IMG/VR virus record: IMGVR_UViG_3300045921_000463
Location: 16,457-80,456 of that record
Origin: a virus
Length of the DNA stretch: 64,000 nt
Reading direction: 5' to 3' (one strand)
The first letter of the stretch is position 1, and each line of letters begins with the position of its first letter. The translations under genes were made by a program, and so were the position numbers. The notes beneath the pieces are model-generated. The model worked only from the letters and a program-made list of their open reading frames with translations, made no database searches and was not told the origin of the DNA. Below, one piece after another: positions 17,524 through 24,321 of this stretch.

Positions 17524-17535
17524 TGTAAAAATTTG

Positions 17536-18066
17536 TCAACGGTTTTCATCTTTTTCCCTCGCAATAAAGCCGCGAAGTGCCGCTCTGTCGAGCAAAATTT
17601 CATACTTGGAAGCGTAATGGATTGTGGCTTCCATTATAGCTGACATTATGGCTTGTCCGCGTTTTTTGTCGGATAGTAGGGCTTTTTTCAGTTCTTTTTC
17701 CGAACACACGTAATCGTACGGATAACAAGTTATTGAGAAGCCGCGTTTTTCTTGTTTTATCAGACCCATTTGTTTTAGTTTGTTGACAGACTCGTAAAAT
17801 TGTGATCGTCCTACTGCTGGCGCAGGTATGAGGAATTTCAGTTTCGCATAAGGCGTTTTTCCGCGTATGAGGTCTTCATACGTCATTGGTACGGGATCGG
17901 CTGCTCCAAACCTTGAAGTACGATCCCATATCCCCATGATTATCGCCTGCTCTGTCAGAGTCAAATATGGCAATATTGCGAACCGCAGAAACGTGACCGA
18001 ATCAAGCGCGTCATTGCGCAGATAATCGAAGGCTTGACAAACTTTCCGGTATTCGCTATTTATCAT
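17536..18066 (-). CDS. Putative winged-helix protein
   Basis: 176 aa. Residues 25-120 read as a winged helix: LTLTEQAIIMGIW, then VGRSQFYESVNKLKQMGLI (recognition helix and wing), like phage replication-organiser or regulator proteins. The C-terminus is a charged helix. Start 18066 has GAGGAG 6 nt upstream. It lies alone between two noncoding blocks; the operator-like palindromes just downstream are an attractive target for it, which is inference. Confidence 0.68.
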   Translation of the reverse strand: MINSEYRKVCQAFDYLRNDALDSVTFLRFAILPYLTLTEQAIIMGIWDRTSRFGAADPVPMTYEDLIRGKTPYAKLKFLIPAPAVGRSQFYESVNKLKQMGLIKQEKRGFSITCYPYDYVCSEKELKKALLSDKKRGQAIMSAIMEATIHYASKYEILLDRAALRGFIAREKDENR

Positions 18067-18304
18067 GACAGCTCCTCTCGTGGCTTCGTGCATTGAGTCT
18101 CCCTTTGCAGCTCCCTGTATGGGTGCTTCTCTGGTAGTTTTTCAATGCAGGTTTCGCAGCTTGAAGTTACGACGAGGGGCGGCTGGAGTCAAGCAGACGG
18201 GCTTCGGCCTTTGGGGGGAGAGCAGGCAAGCACTCTCCCCCTTTTTTTATTTCATGTTTTTGATTGGCGCGCGATCCAGCAGTGCCTTACCGTTTATAAC
18301 AATG
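18067..18304. other. Intergenic region with a plus-strand terminator
   Basis: 238 bp between the SLOG-type gene and the winged-helix gene, with no credible protein frame. It contains a hairpin with a T-run facing the plus strand. I see no clear promoter on either strand. Confidence 0.5.
18214..18248 (+). terminator. Rho-independent terminator facing the plus strand
   Basis: 9-bp stem GGGGGAGAG/CTCTCCCCC (18214-18222, 18233-18241) followed by seven T on the plus strand. On the minus strand the hairpin is followed by CAAAGG, so it does not fit the genes around it. Confidence 0.7.
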
Positions 18305-18311
18305 TTATAGC
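18294..18311. repeat. Dispersed palindrome, site 8
   Basis: TAAC-3 bp-GTTA. Contains the stop of the SLOG gene. Confidence 0.8.
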
Positions 18312-18691
18312 TCCTTTCTCTTGTCTATCAGACGTATTGGTAGCCCTGATTTGATGGCTTTTCGAACCCTGTTAACCATGTCGTCTGTTTCGCGTCCACC
18401 CGGAGCCGCCAATACCACGTGCGGGTTTGTTTCGCGCAGCATCTGGTTGTTTCTTATGACGCCCGCGGCGTCTCCAAGCTCGGACCACCTGGCAGGGAAC
18501 ACCCGTATTCTGAATCCTGCTTGTCTTGCAATACGGCCAGCCAATCTGTCTGCGCCACGAGCACCGCCGTGTATAAGTTGTATCTGATCGCTTTCAAGAT
18601 CATTACCGACAGCTTCGAAAATCCAGCGACGAAGTTTGTCTTCATCGTGGAAATCCCTGCCGCCAGTAACAAGTAACCGCATTTTGATCAT
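18305..18691 (-). CDS. SLOG-domain protein (DUF2493 type)
   Basis: 128 aa. Rossmann-like nucleotide-binding protein of the SLOG superfamily: LLVTGGRDF at the N-terminus, LIHGGARGADRLA in the middle, PARW and RNNQML later. Members of this group may bind or process nucleotide ligands; the phage role is unknown. A second SLOG-type gene lies at 58893-59276. The start overlaps the upstream stop (ATGA), and its TAA stop lies within palindrome 18294-18311. Confidence 0.8.
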   Translation of the reverse strand: MIKMRLLVTGGRDFHDEDKLRRWIFEAVGNDLESDQIQLIHGGARGADRLAGRIARQAGFRIRVFPARWSELGDAAGVIRNNQMLRETNPHVVLAAPGGRETDDMVNRVRKAIKSGLPIRLIDKRKEL

Positions 18692-18987
18692 TTACAATCT
18701 TTCAAGTAGTAAAAAGATTGTATGCCGAACGATTTGTCTATTTCCAAAAATACCAGAGAAACGGGTTTTGAGGGCAAAGTGGCAGGAACATCGACAGGGG
18801 GCGTTTGAATGTCGTAGTACAGCGGTTTTCTCGGGGGTCTTCTGTATACAGGGGTGGTAGGAAGAAAAGGGCGCGGCGGGTCGTCAAGGATTGGCGGAAA
18901 GGGCTCCCTGACAGGATATGCAACAACAACATCAAGACAGGGAGGCGAGGTCATAAGCAATGCAGCCGCCACAACAAGGTATTTCAC
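18688..18987 (-). CDS. Secreted proline-rich small protein
   Basis: 99 aa from a GTG start at 18987, with AAAGGA 7 nt upstream. An N-terminal signal-like segment (YLVVAAALLMTS) is followed by a proline-rich middle (about 25-70) with PPR, TTPVY and PLYY segments. It is probably exported or membrane-bound; a single Cys at residue 17 is not in a standard lipobox. Function unknown. Overlaps both neighbours by 4 nt. Confidence 0.6.
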   Translation of the reverse strand: MKYLVVAAALLMTSPPCLDVVVAYPVREPFPPILDDPPRPFLPTTPVYRRPPRKPLYYDIQTPPVDVPATLPSKPVSLVFLEIDKSFGIQSFYYLKDCK

Positions 18988-19259
18988 GTCCAGTCCTTTC
19001 CTGATGCATCGAATTCAGGCAGTTCAAGAACACCGATGCTGATACCGTGCACAAGATCGTCGGCTCTGGCGCAGCCCAGAAAATTGCTCGCACATCTTGC
19101 CATGTCGTTTTTGGAAAGCCCGCAGTAAACACACTTGTAAGTGCTATCGGCAAGAAATGCGCAAAACTTGTCGTTCTCGGCGACAAGGCGCTCGTTTTTT
19201 TCTTTTCGGAACCTGTTGCACAAACCGAACGCCTTGCTTATGCTGTCAAGAAGACGCAT
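18984..19259 (-). CDS. Small cysteine-rich protein, likely zinc-binding
   Basis: 91 aa. Helical N-terminus, then Cys residues as CVYCGLSKNDMARCASNFLGC, a C-x2-C-x9-C-x6-C cluster that fits a zinc site. Such small zinc proteins are common in phage accessory regions and have no general function. Its start coincides with the stop of the preceding gene. Confidence 0.65.
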   Translation of the reverse strand: MRLLDSISKAFGLCNRFRKEKNERLVAENDKFCAFLADSTYKCVYCGLSKNDMARCASNFLGCARADDLVHGISIGVLELPEFDASGKDWT

Positions 19260-19618
19260 CAGAATACTATTCCCTTTTTACGAAGTGCCACAAGACACAT
19301 GCGTTCGTATTCGACGGCCCTTTCGTATGTATCGAACAGCAGGGTTTCATTTTCTATGAGAATTGCCGTCGAAGATGTGATACCAAACCCAAAAATGCTA
19401 CAATGCATGTAAATTTTATGCACGTCATTGGCGTAAGGGCCCTTGAGCCATTTGACCATGTAGCGTTTGGTTTCCTTGTGCATACAGATGTCGGTTACTC
19501 GAAGCATGTCTCCGATTTCAAACATGTCATCGAGAATGGCGTGGGCTGCGCTGTCGCCGCGAGTAAATTGCGCATTGCCTTCCGGCGTAAAAGTAATGAC
19601 TGTGGGGATGTCGATCAT
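19259..19618 (-). CDS. Hypothetical protein
   Basis: 119 aa, beta-rich start (PTVITFTPEGNAQF) and a C-terminal helix (YERAVEYERMCLVAL). No family recognised. Start at 19618 follows palindrome variant 19645-19660 by 26 nt, without a clear promoter between. First gene after the terminator at 19673-19701, so likely first of the small-gene cluster down to 18305. Confidence 0.65.
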   Translation of the reverse strand: MIDIPTVITFTPEGNAQFTRGDSAAHAILDDMFEIGDMLRVTDICMHKETKRYMVKWLKGPYANDVHKIYMHCSIFGFGITSSTAILIENETLLFDTYERAVEYERMCLVALRKKGIVF

Positions 19619-19644
19619 GCTTAGGCTCCGTAGTCGGCTTTTAT

Positions 19645-19660
19645 TATAACCCGTTTATAA
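19645..19660. repeat. Dispersed palindrome, near-copy
   Basis: TAAC-CC-GTTTA, one extra T. Between the terminator and the 119-aa gene. Confidence 0.55.
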
Positions 19661-19672
19661 CAACCGAACAAG

Positions 19673-19701
19673 AAAAAGTCCTCGGCCTTTCGACCGAGGA
19701 C
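19673..19701 (-). terminator. Rho-independent terminator of the Ig-like gene
   Basis: 8-bp stem GTCCTCGG/CCGAGGAC (19678-19685, 19694-19701), followed on the minus strand by TTTTTCTTG. Confidence 0.85.
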
Positions 19702-19735
19702 AGTTGCTTCCGTAAGGGAGGACCGGAAGATGTTA

Positions 19736-20473
19736 TCAGGGGGCAACCACGACAATGCCGGGCGAAAGCCACGAATTGCTGCTGTTCGCGTTGGTCGCGG
19801 TGACACGAACCTGAATGGTCCTGCCAAGATCACCGGGCGTCGGCGGCACCGGCGGATCGTCGTTCGGGTCTCCGGGATCGGTTACAACGAGCGCAAACGT
19901 GTTGTTCGTTGCGCCAGCCACTGCAACAGAGTTGCGGTACCACTGGTAGGCAAAGGTCGGAGTCGGGCCAGTCCACGTGCCGTTCGTGACGGAAAGCGTC
20001 TGACCTTCGTTCGGCGTACCGCTGACAGTCGGAGCCGTCAACAGTTGCGGCGGCTGCAACGCATCCTCGATGAAGTCGGAGTTCGCATCGGTCCATGTCG
20101 GCGTGTAGTTGTTGTAGGAAATGCCGAACACGCTTCCGGGGGCTGTGTCTTCCCGCAAATCCTTGATGATCCGGTCAACAAGTTTCACGATGAGTTCGCG
20201 CTTTGCGTTCGCATTGGACCAGTTAAACGAGCGATCAACCAGTTTATTCTCAAACTCGTCCAGTGCAAGTTCAAGGCCGTAGCTGCCATAATACACGTAT
20301 CCGGGCTCGCCGCGAGCGGGAGGGACGGCCACGCCGGTTGCGCTTGCAAGCATGTCAAGGAGAAGCTGCCTCTTGTGAGTCGGGGCAACACCGTTTCTAT
20401 GGAAGGAACGCCACGCATCGAGCTTTGCCAGTGCGTTGGTTACTGTGGCGTGCGTCAGGTCTGCCTGCGGCAT
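19736..20473 (-). CDS. Ig-like domain protein, probable virion decoration
   Basis: 245 aa. The N-terminal 130 residues are an unassigned helical domain. From about 140 it has a bacterial Ig-like repeat: PTVSGTPNEGQTLSVTNGTW, FAYQWYRNSVAVAGA and IQVRVTATNANSS. Such domains commonly decorate phage capsids or tails and bind carbohydrates or cell surfaces. It forms a single-gene unit with its own promoter (20654-20682) and strong terminator, which suits an abundant protein. Start 20473 has AAAGGAT 6 nt upstream. Virion location is inference. Confidence 0.75.
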   Translation of the reverse strand: MPQADLTHATVTNALAKLDAWRSFHRNGVAPTHKRQLLLDMLASATGVAVPPARGEPGYVYYGSYGLELALDEFENKLVDRSFNWSNANAKRELIVKLVDRIIKDLREDTAPGSVFGISYNNYTPTWTDANSDFIEDALQPPQLLTAPTVSGTPNEGQTLSVTNGTWTGPTPTFAYQWYRNSVAVAGATNNTFALVVTDPGDPNDDPPVPPTPGDLGRTIQVRVTATNANSSNSWLSPGIVVVAP

Positions 20474-20653
20474 TTCATATCCTTTCGGTTCCTGTCGGTT
20501 TTCTTTATCGTAGAATGACCGGATTTGTCTTAAACGGTTCGATACGACATAGTGAAAGCGCGTTTGTACTTTTGCGCGTCTTGCTGACTATATAGAAACA
20601 AAGACACGGGCGCTGCCCGCATAGAAGATGCTTGTAGTCGATTACTCGTTTAC

Positions 20654-20682
20654 TTTATATAGCGATTTACTGTAACTGGCAA
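20654..20682 (-). promoter_or_regulatory. Sigma70-like promoter for the Ig-like gene
   Basis: TTGCCA (20677-20682), 17 bp, TATAAA (20654-20659) on the minus strand. Palindrome 20707-20721 is centred about 68 bp upstream of the likely start. Confidence 0.6.
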
Positions 20683-20706
20683 CTTTTTCGTTTTTGGTTG
20701 AGTCGC

Positions 20707-20721
20707 TGTAACAGCGTTACA
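20707..20721. repeat. Dispersed palindrome, site 9
   Basis: TAAC-3 bp-GTTA with TGTAAC/GTTACA arms. Upstream of the Ig-like promoter. Confidence 0.78.
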
Positions 20722-20812
20722 ATCTTCTGCGGCTACTTTTGCCACAAATCTTGCATGGCTTGTGTTTTTTTCTTGAATTGCGATTTCTTCGACAAACGCA
20801 TGGGGCAAAAGG

Positions 20813-20835
20813 ATACCCAGATGCAACTCTGGGCA
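20813..20835 (-). terminator. Hairpin downstream of tRNA-Arg
   Basis: CCCAGA/TCTGGG stem with a 6-nt loop, followed on the minus strand by TATCCTTTTG. It is a weak terminator candidate or a processing signal. Confidence 0.45.
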
Positions 20836-20866
20836 CCTTTACAATCTTTGCTTTGGTATGCTGTAG

Positions 20867-20942
20867 TGGTCCGCCCCGCAGGATTCGAACCTGCAACCGA
20901 TGGATTAGAAGTCCATTGCTCTATCCGTTGAGCTAGGGGCGG
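20867..20942 (-). tRNA. tRNA-Arg, anticodon UCU
   Basis: 76 nt including an encoded CCA end. Perfect 7-bp acceptor stem (CCGCCCC/GGGGCGG), discriminator A, D-arm GCTC...GAGC, anticodon stem-loop with TCT, T-arm GCAGG-TTCGAAT-CCTGC. It reads AGA, which is normally rare in GC-rich alphaproteobacteria, so it probably supplements the host pool. Lies just downstream of the DUF2997 gene. Confidence 0.95.
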
Positions 20943-20962
20943 GGATATGTTCGGCAATCGCG

Positions 20963-21157
20963 TCAGTAGATGACACGCTCGCCGTTATCCTTTCTTGGTC
21001 CGCATTCGCCTGCGGATTGTCGTTCTCGCTCTACCTTGCCGAGCAAGGATTCGAAGGGCGCGGTGGCATCAACACAGGTACCGCCCTGAAACCCCTCGGC
21101 CTCGATTTTTGTCACGCCGATACTGTCGATTGTCATCACGATCCGCTGAACTGCCAT
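20963..21157 (-). CDS. DUF2997 family small protein
   Basis: 64 aa. Short beta-rich start (IVMTIDSIGVTKIEAEGFQG) then CVDATAPFESLLGKV, which matches the DUF2997 pattern of a strand pair, G-x-G/S-C and a helix. In bacteria and cyanobacteria DUF2997 proteins are often encoded beside Ycf35/DUF1257 proteins, as here (recalled knowledge). Biochemical role not known to me. Its start overlaps the DUF1257 stop. Confidence 0.75.
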   Translation of the reverse strand: MAVQRIVMTIDSIGVTKIEAEGFQGGTCVDATAPFESLLGKVERERQSAGECGPRKDNGERVIY

Positions 21158-21579
21158 TATGCTGCCCTTTCCATGACGAGAGAGACTGATCCGTTATCGT
21201 GTTTGATTCGCTGTGTGCCGAATCCGCTTTGCGCTGCCTTTATTTCTGCGGCCCGCAGTAGGTATTCCTGCGCGAGTGCGCCAACGTAGATGTTCTCGTT
21301 GTATCCGTTGTGTACGCTTCTGGCAGCGAAAACCATGTCCATTGCATACGGATCGAAAACAAGGTCATACCCGCCATCGTTGCGGCGACGAAGACCAATA
21401 TCGTGAGGGCCGGGCATCACGATGCAATGGTCGCAATCGTCGGGTTGGCCCTTGAAAGTCCTGAATCTGGTTTGGTTACGTACGAGACGCGCTTTTCCAT
21501 TAGACAAGTCATGTACGACTTGTTCAAGCAGTTTCAAGTCGTCGTAACGCACTTTGGACAGTACTATGTTGTGCGACAT
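21157..21579 (-). CDS. Ycf35/DUF1257 family protein
   Basis: 140 aa. The opening MSHNIVLSKVRYDDLKLLEQVVHDL matches the DUF1257/Ycf35 pattern (MSH...I...I.D...L..AL..L), and the middle has GYDLVFDPYAMDM and the C-terminal helix LAQEYLLRAAEIKA before a short strand. Ycf35 is conserved in cyanobacteria and plastids and in some phages without assigned activity. Together with DUF2997 and the Ycf46-like ATPase this looks like a functional set. Start 21579. Confidence 0.75.
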   Translation of the reverse strand: MSHNIVLSKVRYDDLKLLEQVVHDLSNGKARLVRNQTRFRTFKGQPDDCDHCIVMPGPHDIGLRRRNDGGYDLVFDPYAMDMVFAARSVHNGYNENIYVGALAQEYLLRAAEIKAAQSGFGTQRIKHDNGSVSLVMERAA

Positions 21580-21655
21580 GGTGTGTTGGTCCGTTTCGTG
21601 GTTGTCGTGTTGTTAGTGTAGCTTGCGAGTTCTTTTGTCGCAAGCGATTATGGGG

Positions 21656-22300
21656 TTAAAGTTTCAACCTCTTTACTCTTTGGATTGCAATCGGCTTGTC
21701 CCTGACCTTGATGGTTTTTCTGATTTGCGGTTTTGCTTTTTCAAGCTCTGTGAAGCTCCATGAAGAAAGTTCGGAGTCTTTCTGCGTTGCTTCGACAACG
21801 AAGTTGCTGGTTGCTCCGAGCAACTTCTTGAACGCGGCGAGTTCGTTTGCCGTCAGCTTGTCGTGCGAAACCACTCTTTGCGCATTCCATATGAAATCGA
21901 GGTATGTCAGGTTTGCGTGCGGATGCTCTGGAAAGGAAAGCTGGGCGCGAAGCAGCGAGGCATCACGAAAGGATCGAACAAGAAGGGTTTGTGTGTCGAA
22001 TTCGAATATGCCACCTGAACGTTTCTTGTAGATCAGGCACCAGAGGGCACCGGAACGAACCTCGGCCCTGTAGTAATACCAATTACCCGGAGATACTGCC
22101 AAGACGTTGCTTGCAGGCACAACCTTGTGCACCTTGTCAACTTTACAGACATCGCCCTTGTTTGTGAGATATTTCGGATTTTCGAACAGGCCCGACTTCG
22201 GGTTATACACAAGAGCGGTAAGTGTTACCGCTCTCGGGTCGTGTCCTTGCGCTGCCCGAAAGCTGTCCGATCCTGTAACGTATTCGAATATTCCAGACAT
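21656..22300 (-). CDS. Unknown protein within the Ycf46/Ycf35 module
   Basis: 214 aa. Residues 1-120 are beta-rich with many aromatic residues (GIFEYVTGSDSF, VSPGNWYYYRAEV, GGIFEFDTQ), then helical (FPEHPHANLTYLDFIWNAQ), with a basic C-terminus. No family recognised. Start 22300 has AAGGAG 6 nt upstream, and palindrome 22315-22330 just before that. It is candidate substrate or partner of the AAA ATPase encoded upstream, purely from context. Confidence 0.7.
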   Translation of the reverse strand: MSGIFEYVTGSDSFRAAQGHDPRAVTLTALVYNPKSGLFENPKYLTNKGDVCKVDKVHKVVPASNVLAVSPGNWYYYRAEVRSGALWCLIYKKRSGGIFEFDTQTLLVRSFRDASLLRAQLSFPEHPHANLTYLDFIWNAQRVVSHDKLTANELAAFKKLLGATSNFVVEATQKDSELSSWSFTELEKAKPQIRKTIKVRDKPIAIQRVKRLKL

Positions 22301-22314
22301 GTATTCTCCTTGCT

Positions 22315-22330
22315 TGTAACACGGTTATAG
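22315..22330. repeat. Dispersed palindrome, site 10
   Basis: TAAC-3 bp-GTTA. Between the AAA gene and the 214-aa gene. Confidence 0.8.
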
Positions 22331-22332
22331 AC

Positions 22333-24060
22333 TCAGTGCAACCTGTCAGGCGCTTTTTTGAGTGATGGGCGTTTTGCCGGATTGACCTTGCGTACATTAT
22401 TGTACGTTTTCGGCTCCGCCGAGGCAATTCTGGCATGTGTCCGGCCCCATTCCTCGATTGCTCTGAAATCCTCTGCAAAGCTTTCTTTCAAGGGTTTCAG
22501 GTACTGTCTTTCTTTCAGAAAGTTTTTTAGCGTAAGAGTCGTGTGTCCTTCCTGATATGCGCGAATCAGGCATTGCTCGACGATGGACTCGATTTCAGCA
22601 CCGACAAGGCCATCCGAGTGCGTAACCATCTGGTTTATTTCGTCTTCGATTATACGCAACTTGCGCTTTTTTGCATGAATACGAACGATTTCCTCGCGCT
22701 CGTCACGGTTAGGACTGTTTACTGCCCAAAGCTCGTCCAGACGCCCTTTTCGCATCAGTTCGGGCGGAAGTCCATGTACGCGATTTGCCGTAAAGACGAT
22801 GAACACCGGACGTTCGCTCTGTTTGCGTTCCTGCATCCACGTCAAAAATGTGCCAAACACGCGCATGGACGTTCCGCTGTCGTTGTTGCCGCCGCGTGCA
22901 GTTCCTGCAAACCCCTTGTCTACCTCATCTACCATAAGCACGAGCGGTGCCATCGCGTCGATGAGTTTCAATGCGCTTCGCATCTTGCTTTCGGATTGTC
23001 CCACATACGAACCGAATACCCTGCCGATGTCGAATCGGATAACAGGAAGATCGAGTTGTGCACCCGCTGCCTTGGCGATCAAGGATTTGCCGGTTCCGGG
23101 CACACCAAGAACAAGAACGCCGCGCGACGGTGTGATGCCTTGAGCGATGGCATTTGCCTCATAGGTCAGGCGGCGTATTTCCATCCATTCCTTGTAGTTC
23201 TGCAAGCCGCCGATCTGATTTATACCGACGGGTTCCTGTAATTCCAGAACCTCGGTTTTTCGCAGAGCTTCTGTCTTGTATTGCCGTATCCAGCAACAAA
23301 CATGGTCGAAACTCACGGGCGTGGGTGTTTCTCCGTTGTGCGATGCATCCTGATGCCAATCGGTAATGGATAGAGCCAAGGCATTTTCGAACGCGGTCTT
23401 GCTCATGCCAAGACCGTTTCGGCATATGGTTCGCTTTTCGTTTTCGCTGAAATCGGGCTGGTGCTCTGGTTCAAGGTTCTCGATCATAAGATCGAACAGC
23501 ATCCTGAGTTCGGTTAGCTTGGGGTATTCATATTCGATAAGGTGCAGAAACGGGGCAATGTTGTCAGGCAGGCTCGCCGTTTCCGGCATGACCATGAACA
23601 GCCGCTGATCGCTGTCATAGGCACGCTGCGCCTGCCGCCTGATCGCGGCTTCCATTTGCGGTTCTTCAAGATAATGATGCGCGTCGATCATGACATAATA
23701 GCAGTCGTCGGGGTATTGTCGAATGTCCCGATCATCGTCCGCGATTTTTTGCAATGCCGTCGCATACGAAATGGCCGACTTGTCTTCCGAATACGGCTTT
23801 ATCGGGTTAAAGGTCTTTTCCTCGCCGTCCATAAGGCTGGCAAGGTCTGAAACGATGTCTTCCTCGTATTGCGCCCAGCCCGTAAGCATGGACCACATAC
23901 GAAATGCGGAACCATTGGACCGTGCAGCAAGATAGATTGTTTCGACCACCCGAAAAACTTCGGTTACGGGGCATCGTATTGCAATTATTCCCATGCTGGC
24001 GCGCGTAGTAATGTCTATCTGCCGCCGCAGCGAATCCATCGAAGTAGATTCATTGTCCAT
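22333..24060 (-). CDS. Ycf46-like AAA+ ATPase
   Basis: 575 aa. N-terminal half (about 20-200) matches the Ycf46 layout: a helical/strand region, ILR-type IIAIRCPVTEVFRVV, and a strand YYVMIDAHHYL followed by LFMVMPETASLP. The C-terminal AAA module has Walker A GVPGTGKS (319-326), Walker B VLMVDEVDK (about 374-382) and second region of homology FTANRVHGLPPELMRKGR. It is likely to remodel a protein partner. Start 24060 is uncertain; no clear Shine-Dalgarno sequence. Expressed from the strong promoter at 24223-24250, with a leader hairpin. Confidence 0.82.
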   Translation of the reverse strand: MDNESTSMDSLRRQIDITTRASMGIIAIRCPVTEVFRVVETIYLAARSNGSAFRMWSMLTGWAQYEEDIVSDLASLMDGEEKTFNPIKPYSEDKSAISYATALQKIADDDRDIRQYPDDCYYVMIDAHHYLEEPQMEAAIRRQAQRAYDSDQRLFMVMPETASLPDNIAPFLHLIEYEYPKLTELRMLFDLMIENLEPEHQPDFSENEKRTICRNGLGMSKTAFENALALSITDWHQDASHNGETPTPVSFDHVCCWIRQYKTEALRKTEVLELQEPVGINQIGGLQNYKEWMEIRRLTYEANAIAQGITPSRGVLVLGVPGTGKSLIAKAAGAQLDLPVIRFDIGRVFGSYVGQSESKMRSALKLIDAMAPLVLMVDEVDKGFAGTARGGNNDSGTSMRVFGTFLTWMQERKQSERPVFIVFTANRVHGLPPELMRKGRLDELWAVNSPNRDEREEIVRIHAKKRKLRIIEDEINQMVTHSDGLVGAEIESIVEQCLIRAYQEGHTTLTLKNFLKERQYLKPLKESFAEDFRAIEEWGRTHARIASAEPKTYNNVRKVNPAKRPSLKKAPDRLH

Positions 24061-24124
24061 GCAGGATACCGTGGTGTTTTCGTTTCGGTTTCCCGAAATA
24101 TATACGTGGCACACCTGAAAGAAA

Positions 24125-24168
24125 AGAGTAAAACGCGGGGCCAATGACTAGGTAAGGTCGTCAGCCCC
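24125..24168 (-). terminator. Leader hairpin, possible attenuator
   Basis: CGCGGGGC arms pair across a 22-nt loop, then GTTTTAC on the minus strand. It lies between promoter and gene, so partial termination is plausible. A T-run also follows on the plus side. Confidence 0.55.
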
Positions 24169-24222
24169 GCGTCATTTTTTCCAGAAGGAAACCAACAGGT
24201 ATCCTTTTCAACCACAACTCAA

Positions 24223-24250
24223 ATAATACACATTCAATAATTTTTGTCAA
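24223..24250 (-). promoter_or_regulatory. Strong sigma70-like promoter for the AAA/Ycf35 module
   Basis: Perfect TTGACA (24245-24250), 16 bp, TATTAT (24223-24228) on the minus strand in an AT-rich stretch. Palindrome 24276-24294 is centred about 70 bp upstream of the likely start. Confidence 0.78.
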
Positions 24251-24275
24251 GAACTCTTTTCAACTATTTTTACAC

Positions 24276-24294
24276 GCAATAACTGGTTATTGGC
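24276..24294. repeat. Dispersed palindrome, site 11
   Basis: TAAC-2 bp-GTTA, arms extended to GCAATAAC/GTTATTGGC. Upstream of the AAA promoter. Confidence 0.85.
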
Positions 24295-24321
24295 ATCGGC
24301 ACAGGCGACACGCACTGGCAA

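Larger units (their letters stand above)
17219..17535. other. Noncoding block rich in palindromes
   Basis: 317 bp without a credible gene. It has a CG/GC-alternating 18-bp palindrome near 17309-17326, TATACC/GGTATA around 17344-17359, three GAGTCCGG-N4-CCGGACTC palindromes, and three TAGATTTTT elements (near 17234, 17286 and 17408). It may hold operators, a promoter or a replication origin for the operon to its left. Confidence 0.6.
20474..20866. other. Intergenic region with promoter, palindrome and tRNA 3' hairpin
   Basis: 393 bp without a credible gene. From right to left it holds the hairpin after the tRNA, the palindrome 20707-20721 and the promoter 20654-20682, leaving a leader of about 170 nt before the Ig-like gene. 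Confidence 0.6.
24061..24321. other. Leader and control region of the AAA gene
   Basis: 261 bp. It holds palindrome 24276-24294, a sigma70-like promoter, and a leader of about 156 nt with a GC-rich hairpin. A four-codon frame (ATG ACG CGG GGC TGA, near 24161-24175) overlaps the first arm of the hairpin, which suggests attenuation. Confidence 0.55.

Noticed and set aside
17446-17603. Small frames across the 17.2-17.6 kb block
   Set aside because: AT-rich random frames without ribosome sites; they cross the palindromes.
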